Positions 7,696 to 14,250 of a stretch of 23,113 bases of DNA are shown piece after piece. The notes beneath the pieces are model-generated. The model had not been told where the DNA came from, made no database searches, and saw only the letters and a list, made by a program, of their open reading frames with translations. The translations under genes and the position numbers were made by a program. Positions within the stretch are counted from its first letter, which is position 1. Each line of letters starts with the position of its first letter. Origin of the DNA: a virus; the IMG/VR virus record IMGVR_UViG_3300020405_000023, positions 1 to 23,113 of that record; one strand, written 5' to 3'.

Positions 7696-7979
7696 TAACA
7701 CTTCCACCTTCTTCTAGCTTGTCTCAAACGACTATTAGGATTTTTAGCGGCCTTTGGAAATTTTTTCATTTGTCCTGCAGACCTAGCACAAAAAGACTTT
7801 CTTCTTTTTGCATCCTTGCTACCTTTTTTTACTTTGCCTGTAACAGCTGTTTGTAATTTACTCCCAGGATTATCTCTTCTATATTTTGCAACACCTGCCT
7901 TAGTCATTCCCGCCCCAGCTTTAGTAGGGCGGAAATATTTTTTAGTTTTAGGCGGCTGTTTATCTTTTTTCCTAGCCAT
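7695..7979 (-). CDS. DUF6321-like basic protein
   Basis: 94 residues, extremely basic. It contains TKAGAGMTKAGVAKYRRDNP, GSKLQTAVTGKVKKG, then AKRRKSFCARSAGQMKKFPK and a C-terminus of NSRLRQARRRWKC. The RRKSFCAR...(M/A)G-MKK...R..KALRxWKC pattern is what I recall for the DUF6321 family of marine viruses; full length. The function of the family is unknown. The two Cys (in FCAR and the last residue) are conserved features of the pattern. Neighbouring genes 6489-7486 are also basic. It overlaps both neighbours (TAATG at 7979 and 7695). Confidence 0.8.
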   Translation of the reverse strand: MARKKDKQPPKTKKYFRPTKAGAGMTKAGVAKYRRDNPGSKLQTAVTGKVKKGSKDAKRRKSFCARSAGQMKKFPKAAKNPNSRLRQARRRWKC

Positions 7980-8266
7980 TAGGATAAAAACACCGTCAAT
8001 TTATTATTACTACCAGTAAAAGCAGAAAGATATGCACCGTTCTCAGCTAATATACCGTTGTCTGGAATATTAAGAGTGTGTAATCCAGTAGGAAAACTTT
8101 GTGCAATCAGAGTAGATCCACCGTTACCATTTGTTATGGTAATAGCCCCCGCAGCATCAGCAAAAATAACAATTTGTCTTATTCTTGACCTTGCAGGGCC
8201 TATTAAAGCAGCAGACGCTCCTTGGTTAACATTAAACGCTTTTACGTCAGACCTTGTTCCTACCAT
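7979..8266 (-). CDS. Small beta-rich virion-region protein
   Basis: 95 residues, not basic, in contrast to its downstream neighbours. The pattern is MVGTRSDVKAFNVNQGASA, then a segment rich in beta strands: RSRIRQIVIFADAAGAITIT, GGSTLIAQSFPTGLHTLNIP, DNGILAENGAYLSAFTGSN and a final LTVFLS strand. This resembles small capsid or tail decoration proteins of marine phages, where an Ile/Val-rich sandwich carries ligand loops. No signal, membrane or catalytic motif. It lies 12 bases after the gene at 8279-8899 and shares TAATG with 7695-7979. Virion component by context. Confidence 0.68.
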   Translation of the reverse strand: MVGTRSDVKAFNVNQGASAALIGPARSRIRQIVIFADAAGAITITNGNGGSTLIAQSFPTGLHTLNIPDNGILAENGAYLSAFTGSNNKLTVFLS

Positions 8267-8278
8267 ATCAAACTCCTA

Positions 8279-8899
8279 TTAATATACAGAGTATTCTAGT
8301 TCAACTGTAAATCTTCCAGCAGTTGCATCAGCATTTAATGTAGTTGTAGCTGCGGCATATAAATGCTTACTTGCAATTGGAGCAGATACATTTGGTTCAA
8401 ACACATGAAAGTTACCAGCTGTATTATTAAAGTTAATATCTACTTCTGTTATGCTTAATGCAGCAGATAATGTTGGTGAAAAAGCTGCAACACCTGCTCC
8501 AACAATTTCTGTACCTGAAGATACTGCAGCATTCGTTGCTGTTCCACTAGTAGCACTTAATTGTAAAGAACCAGCTAAGGTTTGTCCTGCGGCTGTTGTT
8601 ATTCCAATAACAGCTTTATGAATAAAAAACTTTGATGCTGTTACTAAAGCGTCTGGATGATCTGTATTTAAAGTTCCTAATTCTACAAGCACATCACCAT
8701 CAGCATAAGCTGAAGATGTGTCTGTTCCTGCAAGAGTTCCTACAAATGTTTGAATTTTTCTTGAACCCAAAGATATTAGCTGACCTGTAGAATTTATAGA
8801 AAAACCAGTTTCTGTGATAGCACCAGTAGTGCTGTTTTCATTAATTACGTTAAATCCGCCTTTAGATCGGACGGGACCCGAAAAAGTTGTGTTAGCCAT
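8279..8899 (-). CDS. Probable head decoration / structural protein
   Basis: 206 residues. N-terminus MANTTFSGPVRSKGGFNVIN is a pattern I recognise from marine phage structural proteins downstream of the capsid gene. The rest alternates Gly/Ser/Thr-rich strands: ITETGFSINSTGQLISLGSR, VLVELGTLNTDHPDALVTAS, FIHKAVIGITTAAGQTLAGS and a final RFTVELEYSVY. It is Ala/Thr-rich, without Cys, consistent with a capsid-surface or spike protein. AAGGAGATTGAC is a good ribosome-binding site before the ATG. The gene is separated from the capsid gene by a strong terminator, with its own promoter candidate. Separate control would fit a protein needed at a dosage different from the capsid subunit. Confidence 0.72.
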   Translation of the reverse strand: MANTTFSGPVRSKGGFNVINENSTTGAITETGFSINSTGQLISLGSRKIQTFVGTLAGTDTSSAYADGDVLVELGTLNTDHPDALVTASKFFIHKAVIGITTAAGQTLAGSLQLSATSGTATNAAVSSGTEIVGAGVAAFSPTLSAALSITEVDINFNNTAGNFHVFEPNVSAPIASKHLYAAATTTLNADATAGRFTVELEYSVY

Positions 8900-8937
8900 G
8901 TCAATCTCCTTGTCTTGGCAAATGTCGAAGTTAATTC

Positions 8938-8994
8938 TTCGTCAAGGTTAAATTTATTATACACAAAAAAAGAAGGGCGGCAAGTGCCGCCCTT
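8938..8994 (-). promoter_or_regulatory. Candidate promoter for the gene at 8279-8899
   Basis: On the minus strand, TATAAT (8956-8961) stands 16 bases after TTGCCG, a 4/6 match to TTGACA that lies inside the terminator stem. Because the capsid operon terminator ends just before this -10 box, the downstream genes need their own promoter or terminator read-through. The -10 is perfect; the -35 is weak. Confidence 0.45.
8964..8994 (-). terminator. Rho-independent terminator after capsid gene
   Basis: Perfect 9-bp stem AAGGGCGGC / GCCGCCCTT (8973-8981 with 8986-8994), 4-base loop, followed on the minus strand by a C and then seven Ts. It lies 28 bases past the stop of the major capsid gene and is the most GC-rich short element in the late region. 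Confidence 0.85.
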
Positions 8995-9021
8995 AAACTG
9001 ATGCAATTAGTTGCTTGGAGG

Positions 9022-9933
9022 CTACGCTGCACCAGGTGTTCCGAATAAACATCTCCAGTCTGAAAAACCAAAGCTGTATCTCTCTCTAGCTTTAAAACGC
9101 ATGTTTCCAGTGTCAAAGTCACCTTCCATAGCTGTTTTAATAGCTGCACGGTTAAAATATTTTAGACCGTTAGGAGCATCTGTCTTGATAAAAAATGCAT
9201 CTGTGTCTGTTAAGAAATGGTTAACAACGGCACCTTCAGGTATCATTCCCATGTTCTTAATAGCATTTGCATCATTATCTGCAGTTCCTACTCTTAAATT
9301 ACTGTTCAATACTCTTTCAGCAATAAATTGTAATTCTTTTGGAATTATCAACTTTGTGCCTCTAACAGCAATTTTCAAGCCTCTTTCATCTTGAAAGCCT
9401 GCAATATCAATCAAAGCTTGCTCTAGCGAAGTCTCGTTTAAGTCTGCCGCTGTAGACAAAATGTTACTTTGATTACCGCTAATTGTTGGATGCGAATCAC
9501 TTAATAACGCAACACCATCACCCCCTGCAGTAGCTCCTGCAGTAAAAGCGTTGTTTAACACAGCTGCAGCTTTAATCTGCTTTGTCTGTGCCATTGATCT
9601 TGCTAACGCTTTAGTGTAACGGCCTGCAAGTCTGTCATAAAGATTATCCTCAATAGCTTCTTCTGTAATTGAGAAAGCTAATGCAATAGTCTCATGTGTG
9701 TATCTTGCAGTGAAGGTTTCTTGTGCGTCATCAAAGCTAATTGTTCCACCCTCTGACTTAGACGGTGCAGTTGAAAAGCCTGCTAACATCACTTCTTCTT
9801 CAAACGCTCTATCTGATGATTCCTCATCAAATATTTCCGCATGCTCGTTTTCATAACGATCGTACTCTAGACCAAACAGCGCGTTAAGTCCAGGTTCTAG
9901 CTCTTTAGCTAATTGTGCTCTTGAGATAGCCAT
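9022..9933 (-). CDS. Major capsid protein, Mu gpT-like
   Basis: 303 residues. Opening MAISRAQLAKELEPGLNALF, then an acidic helix (YDRYENEHAEIFDEESSDRA), GFSTAPSKSEGGTISFDDAQ, the segment RYTHETIALAFSITEEAIED, YTKALARSMAQTKQIKAAAV, LLSDSHPTISGNQSNIL, LIIPKELQFIAERVLNS, and YSFGFSDWRCLFGTPGAA at the end. The order 'SRAQL..EL.PGL..lFG..Y', 'itEea.edn.y', 'ka.AlA.s..q.k...aa..ln.aF', 'LlS..Hp' matches the Mu-like head subunit gpT family with the HK97-type fold. The length is right for that family. A strong terminator follows. Position between scaffold/GroES genes and decoration genes supports the role of main shell subunit. Confidence 0.87.
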   Translation of the reverse strand: MAISRAQLAKELEPGLNALFGLEYDRYENEHAEIFDEESSDRAFEEEVMLAGFSTAPSKSEGGTISFDDAQETFTARYTHETIALAFSITEEAIEDNLYDRLAGRYTKALARSMAQTKQIKAAAVLNNAFTAGATAGGDGVALLSDSHPTISGNQSNILSTAADLNETSLEQALIDIAGFQDERGLKIAVRGTKLIIPKELQFIAERVLNSNLRVGTADNDANAIKNMGMIPEGAVVNHFLTDTDAFFIKTDAPNGLKYFNRAAIKTAMEGDFDTGNMRFKARERYSFGFSDWRCLFGTPGAA

Positions 9934-9947
9934 TTTCTAACCCCTTC

Positions 9948-10580
9948 CTATATGCCTGTTGTAGCGAAGGTACCAACCGCCGCACTTGTGTTAAGATTAT
10001 AGTGACCATTTAATCTTACGATATATTGATGACCTAATGCAGAATAGTCTTCATTAGCTTCATCCTCGTAAAGACCAACAATCCTCACATCTAATGTATT
10101 AGTAGTAGCAGCTGTGCTGATATCTAACATGTCGCTAGATCTACCTGTTACAGTGCTACCATTATTTACACTTGCCATGTCACAGTTAGCAAAAGTATCA
10201 GCAAGAGCTGTTGCTCTATTTGTGTTAGTGCCATCTGCTACCACAACAAAAAGTTGCATAGGATCGTCAAATACGAATGCTTTCACAGGAAAATTTGTGT
10301 CCACACTCACGTTGTTTGATCCAGGCCAATAGTTTTTAAAGGTAGTTTTTCCAGTTGTAGAGTCTACAAATTCTACGCCACCTAATACACCTAATGGGGA
10401 TACCGCTTGATCAGAAATCGCTATGGTTCCACTAGATAACGGAATAACAATTCCGCCATTGTATATAGCTGTTGTATAGTTACTTGCAATCTCATACTGT
10501 GTAGTGGCATTATTAAATGGATTACCACCTACCTTACCTATCGGACGAAGACCAAAACCAGCAGTTAAATTATTTGCCAT
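9948..10580 (-). CDS. Capsid-associated structural protein
   Basis: 210 residues directly upstream of the capsid gene. The pattern GFGLRPIGKVGGNPFNNATT, QYEIASNYTTAIYNGGIVIP, SPLGVLGGVEFVDSTTGKT, FKNYWPGSNNVSV, KAFVFDDPMQLFVVVADG and RIVGLYEDEANEDY is typical of a conserved marine phage structural protein that accompanies the capsid gene. Beta-rich, no Cys clusters, one Cys only. By position it may be a decoration, stabilisation or head-completion protein; I cannot decide between these. ATG at 10580 is preceded by GGAGTAAAGTAA. Confidence 0.75.
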   Translation of the reverse strand: MANNLTAGFGLRPIGKVGGNPFNNATTQYEIASNYTTAIYNGGIVIPLSSGTIAISDQAVSPLGVLGGVEFVDSTTGKTTFKNYWPGSNNVSVDTNFPVKAFVFDDPMQLFVVVADGTNTNRATALADTFANCDMASVNNGSTVTGRSSDMLDISTAATTNTLDVRIVGLYEDEANEDYSALGHQYIVRLNGHYNLNTSAAVGTFATTGI

Positions 10581-10609
10581 TTTACTTTACTCCAATAATG
10601 GGGGCCATC

Positions 10610-11098
10610 CTATTGCTTCTTAGGACCGCCAAAGGTTACACGAGATTGACGATCAGGTCTATTGATCGTCATGGTTGAATGTGCGTTTTCTCTCATCATG
10701 TCCTGATCTACTGCTTGCATCTGATCTGCTTTCCTCTGATTAAAGTATGCAGTTCTTTCCGCTATAGTTTCTTCAGGCATGCGAGCTAAAACTAACCCAC
10801 CTACTCCGAAAACACCTTCATACTTACCCGAATCTACTACTGGGGCTTCAAAATCTGGATATTCGTCTGCTCTAACGAGTTCCCAACCTTCTCTAAGCTT
10901 TGCGGAAACATTTTTTGTATCGTTAAAGCCACGAGTTTCTGCTCTTACCCATCTGTGTTTGAAACCATCTGGTGCGGGTGGTGCATCCAGCATGGATGGT
11001 GGAGCCCACGGCTTACGCGCTGCCGCCTTCTCCCTTGTCTGTGTTGCGCGAGGAGTCCTCTTAATAGAACCTTCAAACATATCGTCTTGCTTTTCCAT
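10610..11098 (-). CDS. Conserved scaffold-neighbour protein
   Basis: 162 residues. Central conserved block: WAPPSMLDAPPAPDGFKHRW, VRAETRG, NVSAKLREGWELVRADEYPD, then GKYEGVFGVGGLVLARMPEE and the C-terminal MRENAHSTMTINRPDRQSRV ending in TFGGPKKQ. I recognise this as a widespread protein next to scaffold and capsid genes in marine phages, with basic N- and C-terminal arms (KRTPRATQTREKAAARK). No enzyme motif. Likely a virion or prohead assembly component; function not established. It lies just 4 bases after the scaffold gene. Confidence 0.75.
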   Translation of the reverse strand: MEKQDDMFEGSIKRTPRATQTREKAAARKPWAPPSMLDAPPAPDGFKHRWVRAETRGFNDTKNVSAKLREGWELVRADEYPDFEAPVVDSGKYEGVFGVGGLVLARMPEETIAERTAYFNQRKADQMQAVDQDMMRENAHSTMTINRPDRQSRVTFGGPKKQ

Positions 11099-11102
11099 AA
11101 TT

Positions 11103-11999
11103 TTACTCCTTAACGTATTTTGCGTATTGTTCTAGACTTACTCCCAGTTTTTTCGCCATAGCTACTTGTCTTTGAGTTAGTCTAACCTTAGTCCCACTAC
11201 TGCGCCCAGAGTTACCAGAGGATCTATTAACAGAAGCAACCGTCTGGGCGGGTCGTTTACTCTGAGATCCTTCCTTAAACTTGTGAGGAAATTCTTCCTT
11301 CATTCGTCTATCTAAACTATCATAGTACTCATCGCTCTTTGGGTCAATCCCCTCTTGTTCGACAAGTTCTTTATGAATACCAAAAGCTGCATAGGTCATA
11401 GCGCTATCTTCGCCAAACCAGTCATTCCGTTGAGCCCAGCTTTCTGCCTTTGGATCAGGCCTTGCTGGTGCTTGAGGTGCTGTTTGCTGGGCCATAGACG
11501 GCGCTGGAGCCTGCTTTTGTCTTTTTTCGTTAGCAGCCTTAGCCTGTGATGCTCTATCGGCTTCTACGGCTAACTGTGTCATTTTTCTTTGAGCAGCTAC
11601 CGCTGCCTCTGTATCACCAATCTCCATAGCATTTCTAAGAGCTGCTTCTGTTTGAGCCATGTCTGATTCTACGCGACTAGAGTACTGGTCAACGTAACTG
11701 GTGTCCATTTGATTTAGTTTTTGAGTTAATTGTTGGTTTTCTTGCTCTTTTTGCTTTGCAAAGCGAAGCGCTTCATCAGCATTTTTTTCAGCCTCACGCA
11801 TTTTTTTCGTAAGGCGGTTAATCCTTTTTTGAGTTTGGTTCTCACTTTTCTTAAATTCATCTTCAGTTTCATTAGTTTCATTGGCATCAACCTCTACATC
11901 AGCTGTCTCAGCTGGTTTATCGACCGTAACCTCAACATCAGGACCCTCTTCTTCTCCTAAGTCCAAATCTAATTCTGCTTGTGCTTCTTTTCCACTCAT
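11103..11999 (-). CDS. Scaffolding-type protein
   Basis: 298 residues with the layout of phage scaffolds: an acidic N-terminal third (LDLDLGEEEGPDVEVTVDKP and VDANETNETEDEFKKSEN), a long coiled coil (KRINRLTKKMREAEKNADEA, RFAKQKEQENQQLTQKLNQM, about residues 55-170), a Gln/Ala/Pro-rich linker, then a conserved NDWFGEDSAMTYAAFGIHKE block and a basic C-terminus with TQRQVAMAKKLGVSLEQYAK. Such proteins organise capsid subunits through a basic C-terminal helix and are removed before packaging. Position beside the capsid and GroES-like genes supports it. Confidence 0.8.
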   Translation of the reverse strand: MSGKEAQAELDLDLGEEEGPDVEVTVDKPAETADVEVDANETNETEDEFKKSENQTQKRINRLTKKMREAEKNADEALRFAKQKEQENQQLTQKLNQMDTSYVDQYSSRVESDMAQTEAALRNAMEIGDTEAAVAAQRKMTQLAVEADRASQAKAANEKRQKQAPAPSMAQQTAPQAPARPDPKAESWAQRNDWFGEDSAMTYAAFGIHKELVEQEGIDPKSDEYYDSLDRRMKEEFPHKFKEGSQSKRPAQTVASVNRSSGNSGRSSGTKVRLTQRQVAMAKKLGVSLEQYAKYVKE

Positions 12000-12009
12000 A
12001 ATTACCTCA

Positions 12010-12429
12010 TTAATAATGTAAAACGTCTTCAGGGTCCATTATTTTTGCTAAAATCTCATCATCGTTCAAGATCCGTACTTCTCCGCCATCTATTTTAAAA
12101 CGAGATCCTGCATATCGGGCAAACATTACCCAATCCTTTTCTTCACACCAAGGGCCTGTAGGAAACTTTTCTGTATCTTTGTATGCCAAAGACCCTGCTT
12201 TCAATACATAACCAACTTGTGTGGAAATCTGTCCCTCTTCTACAATCTTATCTGGTAATAAAATACCGCCTTCAGTTTTACCTTTACCTCTATATGGTAA
12301 TATTAAAAGCCTCCATCCTGTAGGCTTAGGCATTCTCTCTATCAAACTCTTTTCTATTAAAGTTGGATCTAAAACCCTGTCATTGGGGTCTACATATGTT
12401 TTATTTAACTCAGTAGCTGTTGCTTCCAT
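12010..12429 (-). CDS. GroES-like co-chaperonin
   Basis: 139 residues, longer than bacterial GroES (about 97) because of an N-terminal extension of about 35 residues. The Cpn10 features are clear: PTGWRLLILPYR at the fold start, the mobile-loop segment GKGKTEGGILLPDKIVEEG (residues 48-66, containing the hydrophobic GGILL that docks into GroEL), VGYVLKAGSLAYK, the conserved GPWCEEKDWVMFARYAGSRF and a C-terminal GEVRILNDDEILAKI. Phage versions (compare gp31 of T4) replace host GroES so that large capsid subunits fit into the chaperonin cage. Location just upstream of scaffold and capsid fits. No GroEL partner is in the window, so host GroEL is presumed. Confidence 0.82.
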   Translation of the reverse strand: MEATATELNKTYVDPNDRVLDPTLIEKSLIERMPKPTGWRLLILPYRGKGKTEGGILLPDKIVEEGQISTQVGYVLKAGSLAYKDTEKFPTGPWCEEKDWVMFARYAGSRFKIDGGEVRILNDDEILAKIMDPEDVLHY

Positions 12430-12626
12430 TACTCTTCCTCTTGTTCTTTTTTATCTAAAAGATTTTTTACTTCTTCTTCTAAATAATTTAAAGATCTTAA
12501 CTCTCCCATCAGACCTTTGTAATGTTCCATATTTTTTACATTATCAAATTCTAAGGTGTCGCGAATCAATCCTCTTCTTTCATTTATAAGCCTAAATACA
12601 GCTTGTGCAAGATAAATCTCATTCAT
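12429..12626 (-). CDS. Small helical protein next to GroES-like gene
   Basis: 65 residues, almost entirely helical and charged: MNEIYLAQAVFRLINERRGL, DTLEFDNVKNMEHYKGLMGE and an acidic coiled-coil end (YLEEEVKNLLDKKEQEEE). It overlaps the GroES-like start by TAATG, so the two are probably translated together. I recall similar short proteins next to the GroES-like gene in marine phages. A chaperonin-related or head-assembly role is an inference from coupling. Confidence 0.7.
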   Translation of the reverse strand: MNEIYLAQAVFRLINERRGLIRDTLEFDNVKNMEHYKGLMGELRSLNYLEEEVKNLLDKKEQEEE

Positions 12627-12649
12627 TTATATAAAAACCCTATATTTTT

Positions 12650-12811
12650 CTATTCTGTCTCATAATCTCTTATACTATCAGACGTAGTTTGACATATAGG
12701 GCACTTATATTCAACAAATTTCATAATTCCTGCAAAAGGGATTGGTTCTTCTACTTCTTTTTTAACAAAAGCTACTTTATGTATGTAACAAATATCATCC
12801 TCTGGTGGCAC
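12650..12811 (-). CDS. 53-residue Cys-rich micro-protein (GTG start)
   Basis: In-frame TAG upstream of the coding part leaves GTG at 12811 as the only sensible start, with AGAGG about 9 bases before it. Product: MPPEDDICYIHKVAFVKKEV, then EEPIPFAGIMKFVEYKCPIC and a short acidic end. CYIH near the start and CPIC near the end could together bind one metal ion. The start lies within the last codons of the reading frame at 12795-12896, so it is either coupled or joined to it by a +1 shift. Function unknown. Confidence 0.5.
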   Translation of the reverse strand: MPPEDDICYIHKVAFVKKEVEEPIPFAGIMKFVEYKCPICQTTSDSIRDYETE

Positions 12812-12896
12812 GCCGTATACCCTCTACATGTTTTCTGTAAAAATAATTACCAATTTTATTGAAAAATTTAAATAATTCTAAATTTAATCTTATCAT
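12795..12896 (-). CDS. 33-residue basic micro-ORF
   Basis: ATG at 12896 shares ATGA with the stop of the zinc-ribbon micro-gene, and its stop is 17 bases past the GTG start of the next one. Product: MIRLNLELFKFFNKIGNYFY, then RKHVEGIRRATRG. The basic, hydrophobic N-terminus could be a membrane-associated helix, and the C-terminal RKHVEGIRRATRG is basic. It may be the N-terminal part of a single protein with 12650-12811 if a +1 frameshift occurs. Too short to be certain. Confidence 0.4.
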   Translation of the reverse strand: MIRLNLELFKFFNKIGNYFYRKHVEGIRRATRG

Positions 12897-12976
12897 CTTC
12901 TTACTCTACAATTTGGACAAAAGTCTCCTTCTGGGAGCTCAAAACCACATTCTGGACATTTATTTACGTTCTTCAT
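12893..12976 (-). CDS. 27-residue zinc-ribbon micro-protein
   Basis: Product of 27 residues: MKNVNKCPECGFELPEGDFC followed by PNCRVRR. Two CxxC knuckles (CPEC and CPNC, 10 residues between) make an ideal treble-clef/zinc-ribbon metal site in a minimal frame. The ATG shares ATGA with the stop of 12973-13131. Conserved spacing makes chance unlikely. It probably folds around a zinc ion; role not known. Confidence 0.6.
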   Translation of the reverse strand: MKNVNKCPECGFELPEGDFCPNCRVRR

Positions 12977-13131
12977 GTCTTCTTTTTCTTCATTGGTTTT
13001 CTTGCTGTCTTCTTAGCCTGAGCAAAGTTTTTAGCTGTAGGCGCTCCTTTTGCACCTTTGCTTCTCATCTTCTCACCGCTTCCTGCAGCTATTCTTTTTC
13101 TTTTTTTATTTATATTTTCATACAAACTCAT
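12973..13131 (-). CDS. Small basic protein, MSLYENINKKRK type
   Basis: 52 residues beginning MSLYENINKKRKRIAAGSGE, then KMRSKGAKGAPTAKNFAQAK and a Lys-rich tail. I recognise the opening LYENIN-KRK and the GEKMRS-G-KGAPT motif from marine phage proteins of unknown function. ATGA coupling with the holin gene upstream (stop at 13128) and with the zinc-ribbon micro-gene downstream supports that it is translated. Its basic nature resembles the proteins at 6489-7979. Confidence 0.7.
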   Translation of the reverse strand: MSLYENINKKRKRIAAGSGEKMRSKGAKGAPTAKNFAQAKKTARKPMKKKKT

Positions 13132-13523
13132 TTTGTTAGTCCTTTCTGCTTTTCATATGTTCTGAGTCCTCCGATGCCAAGCATGCCGCCGAGAACCGTT
13201 AAAAGTGTGCCCATGTCAAATTCAGGCAGCTCTGGTAGTTCTGCACCAGCAAAACTTGCACCAAATATAATTAAATCTTTTACGATAAAGTGATAGGCAA
13301 AAGCGATCGCGCAGACCCACCCAACTGCTGGCCGCCAACCACCCTTAAATATAGAACCGCTTGCAGCTTCTGCTTTGTTAATCTCTAACTGAGCAAGCAG
13401 AGCCTCCTGCGCATGTTTTTCAGACATGGTGGCTATCTCGTGGGCAAGTTTCGCCTTCTGATCTGCGTCAGGTATAAATTTATCTAGAAGTCCCGTTACT
13501 GGACCTATCAACGCTTGTAACAT
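13128..13523 (-). CDS. Holin, 3TM superfamily (GTA-type)
   Basis: 131 residues. The N-terminal part is amphipathic and charged (LLDKFIPDADQKAKLAHEIA, then MSEKHAQEALLAQLEINKAE with Glu/Ala heptads), followed by KGGWRPAVGWVCAIAFAYHF, a hydrophobic IVKDLIIFGASFA stretch, and MGTLLTVLGGMLGIGGLRTY. The GGWRP-VGWVCA...AYHF motif and the final L..LGG.LGIGG.RTYEK are the marks of the GTA_holin_3TM family of alphaproteobacteria and their phages. The holin forms pores in the inner membrane to release endolysin at lysis. No endolysin was identified in the window. It shares TAATG with the gene upstream. Confidence 0.82.
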   Translation of the reverse strand: MLQALIGPVTGLLDKFIPDADQKAKLAHEIATMSEKHAQEALLAQLEINKAEAASGSIFKGGWRPAVGWVCAIAFAYHFIVKDLIIFGASFAGAELPELPEFDMGTLLTVLGGMLGIGGLRTYEKQKGLTK

Positions 13524-13846
13524 TATTTAACTCCATTCTTTGCCATGTAAGCACTTGTCCCCATGTAGGTGCCAACAATACCCGCTCCTGATATGTAAAA
13601 TAAATTAGATATATCTGCTAGGGCTTCAACACGTTCAATAGGAACTATAAACATAGCAACTGTAAATACACCCATACCAATTAAAGTGTATCTTGCCATG
13701 CGTAATTGCGCTAAGTTTTTTCTAAGTTTTGTTTCTGTTTCTTTGATTTCTTTTGCTTGCTGTAGTTCTTCATTGGTAATTTCGTTATCACCGTCAAGAT
13801 CATATTCATCTAGTATGGAACCTTTTTGTAATTTTTTCTGTACCAT
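13523..13846 (-). CDS. EF-hand membrane protein next to holin
   Basis: 107 residues. Residues about 13-27 contain a canonical EF-hand loop: D-LDG-D-NEITNEE with acidic residues at loop positions 1, 3, 5 and 12 and Ile at 8. A charged helix follows (QQAKEIKETETKLRKNLAQL), then two hydrophobic segments (LIGMGVFTVAMFIVPI and FYISGAGIVGTYMGTSAYM). The layout suggests a cytoplasmic Ca-binding N-terminus on a two-span membrane protein. It is coupled by TAATG to the holin downstream and TGATG to the gene upstream. A calcium-sensitive control of lysis timing is an inference; such proteins occur in marine phages but I know no studied example. Confidence 0.7.
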   Translation of the reverse strand: MVQKKLQKGSILDEYDLDGDNEITNEELQQAKEIKETETKLRKNLAQLRMARYTLIGMGVFTVAMFIVPIERVEALADISNLFYISGAGIVGTYMGTSAYMAKNGVK

Positions 13847-14049
13847 CAGTATACTTTTACCTTATCAGAATTGATACTCGGAACTAACTTACAAATACAC
13901 TCGTATGTAACACTTTGACCCACCTCATTCTTGTACTCCTGCTTACTTAAAAATTTTGTGTAGTAAGTACAATCATTGACAGACTTAAAATACACGGCTC
14001 CCTGAGCTACACCATTCATATAACAGGCAAGCATGAAAGCCGTCACCAT
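13846..14049 (-). CDS. Small exported or membrane-anchored protein
   Basis: 67 residues. The first 20 residues (MVTAFMLACYMNGVAQGAVY) are hydrophobic and may be a short signal or anchor. The remainder is polar: FKSVNDCTYYTKFLSKQEYK, then YECICKLVPSIN with two Cys (CIC). Three Cys outside the hydrophobic segment could pair in the periplasm. Overlaps on both sides (TAATG upstream, TGATG downstream) place it in the lysis/membrane cassette. A spanin-like or periplasmic role is speculative. Confidence 0.65.
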   Translation of the reverse strand: MVTAFMLACYMNGVAQGAVYFKSVNDCTYYTKFLSKQEYKNEVGQSVTYECICKLVPSINSDKVKVY

Positions 14050-14249
14050 TACATCAAGTCTTTGTAATAACTCATGTCACCGCGAACGCTGTAAACCTCA
14101 CCGCCGCCTGCCATCTTTACAGGTTTAACTTTATCACCATGACCCTGCTTAATTAAAAACTCTTCAAAAGACATAGTATCTGATGCTGGTCCATCAAAAT
14201 ATTCTTCTCTTAAATCTTTTTCAGTTCTTTTGTCACCTTTTTTAGCCAT
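14049..14249 (-). CDS. Small protein with KMAGGGEV motif
   Basis: 66 residues, charged: KKGDKRTEKDLREEYFDGPA, then DTMSFEEFLIKQGHGDKVKP and a C-terminal VKMAGGGEVYSVRGDMSYYK. The Met-x-Gly-Gly-Gly-x-Val segment also appears in the long protein at 16845-18761 (MKAGGGVISL) and resembles KKMGSGGAV in the basic protein at 6489-6863. I recall such glycine-rich motifs in marine phage virion-region proteins, but have no function for them. It is one base from the upstream gene and coupled to the downstream one by TAATG. Confidence 0.7.
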   Translation of the reverse strand: MAKKGDKRTEKDLREEYFDGPASDTMSFEEFLIKQGHGDKVKPVKMAGGGEVYSVRGDMSYYKDLM

Positions 14250-14250
14250 G

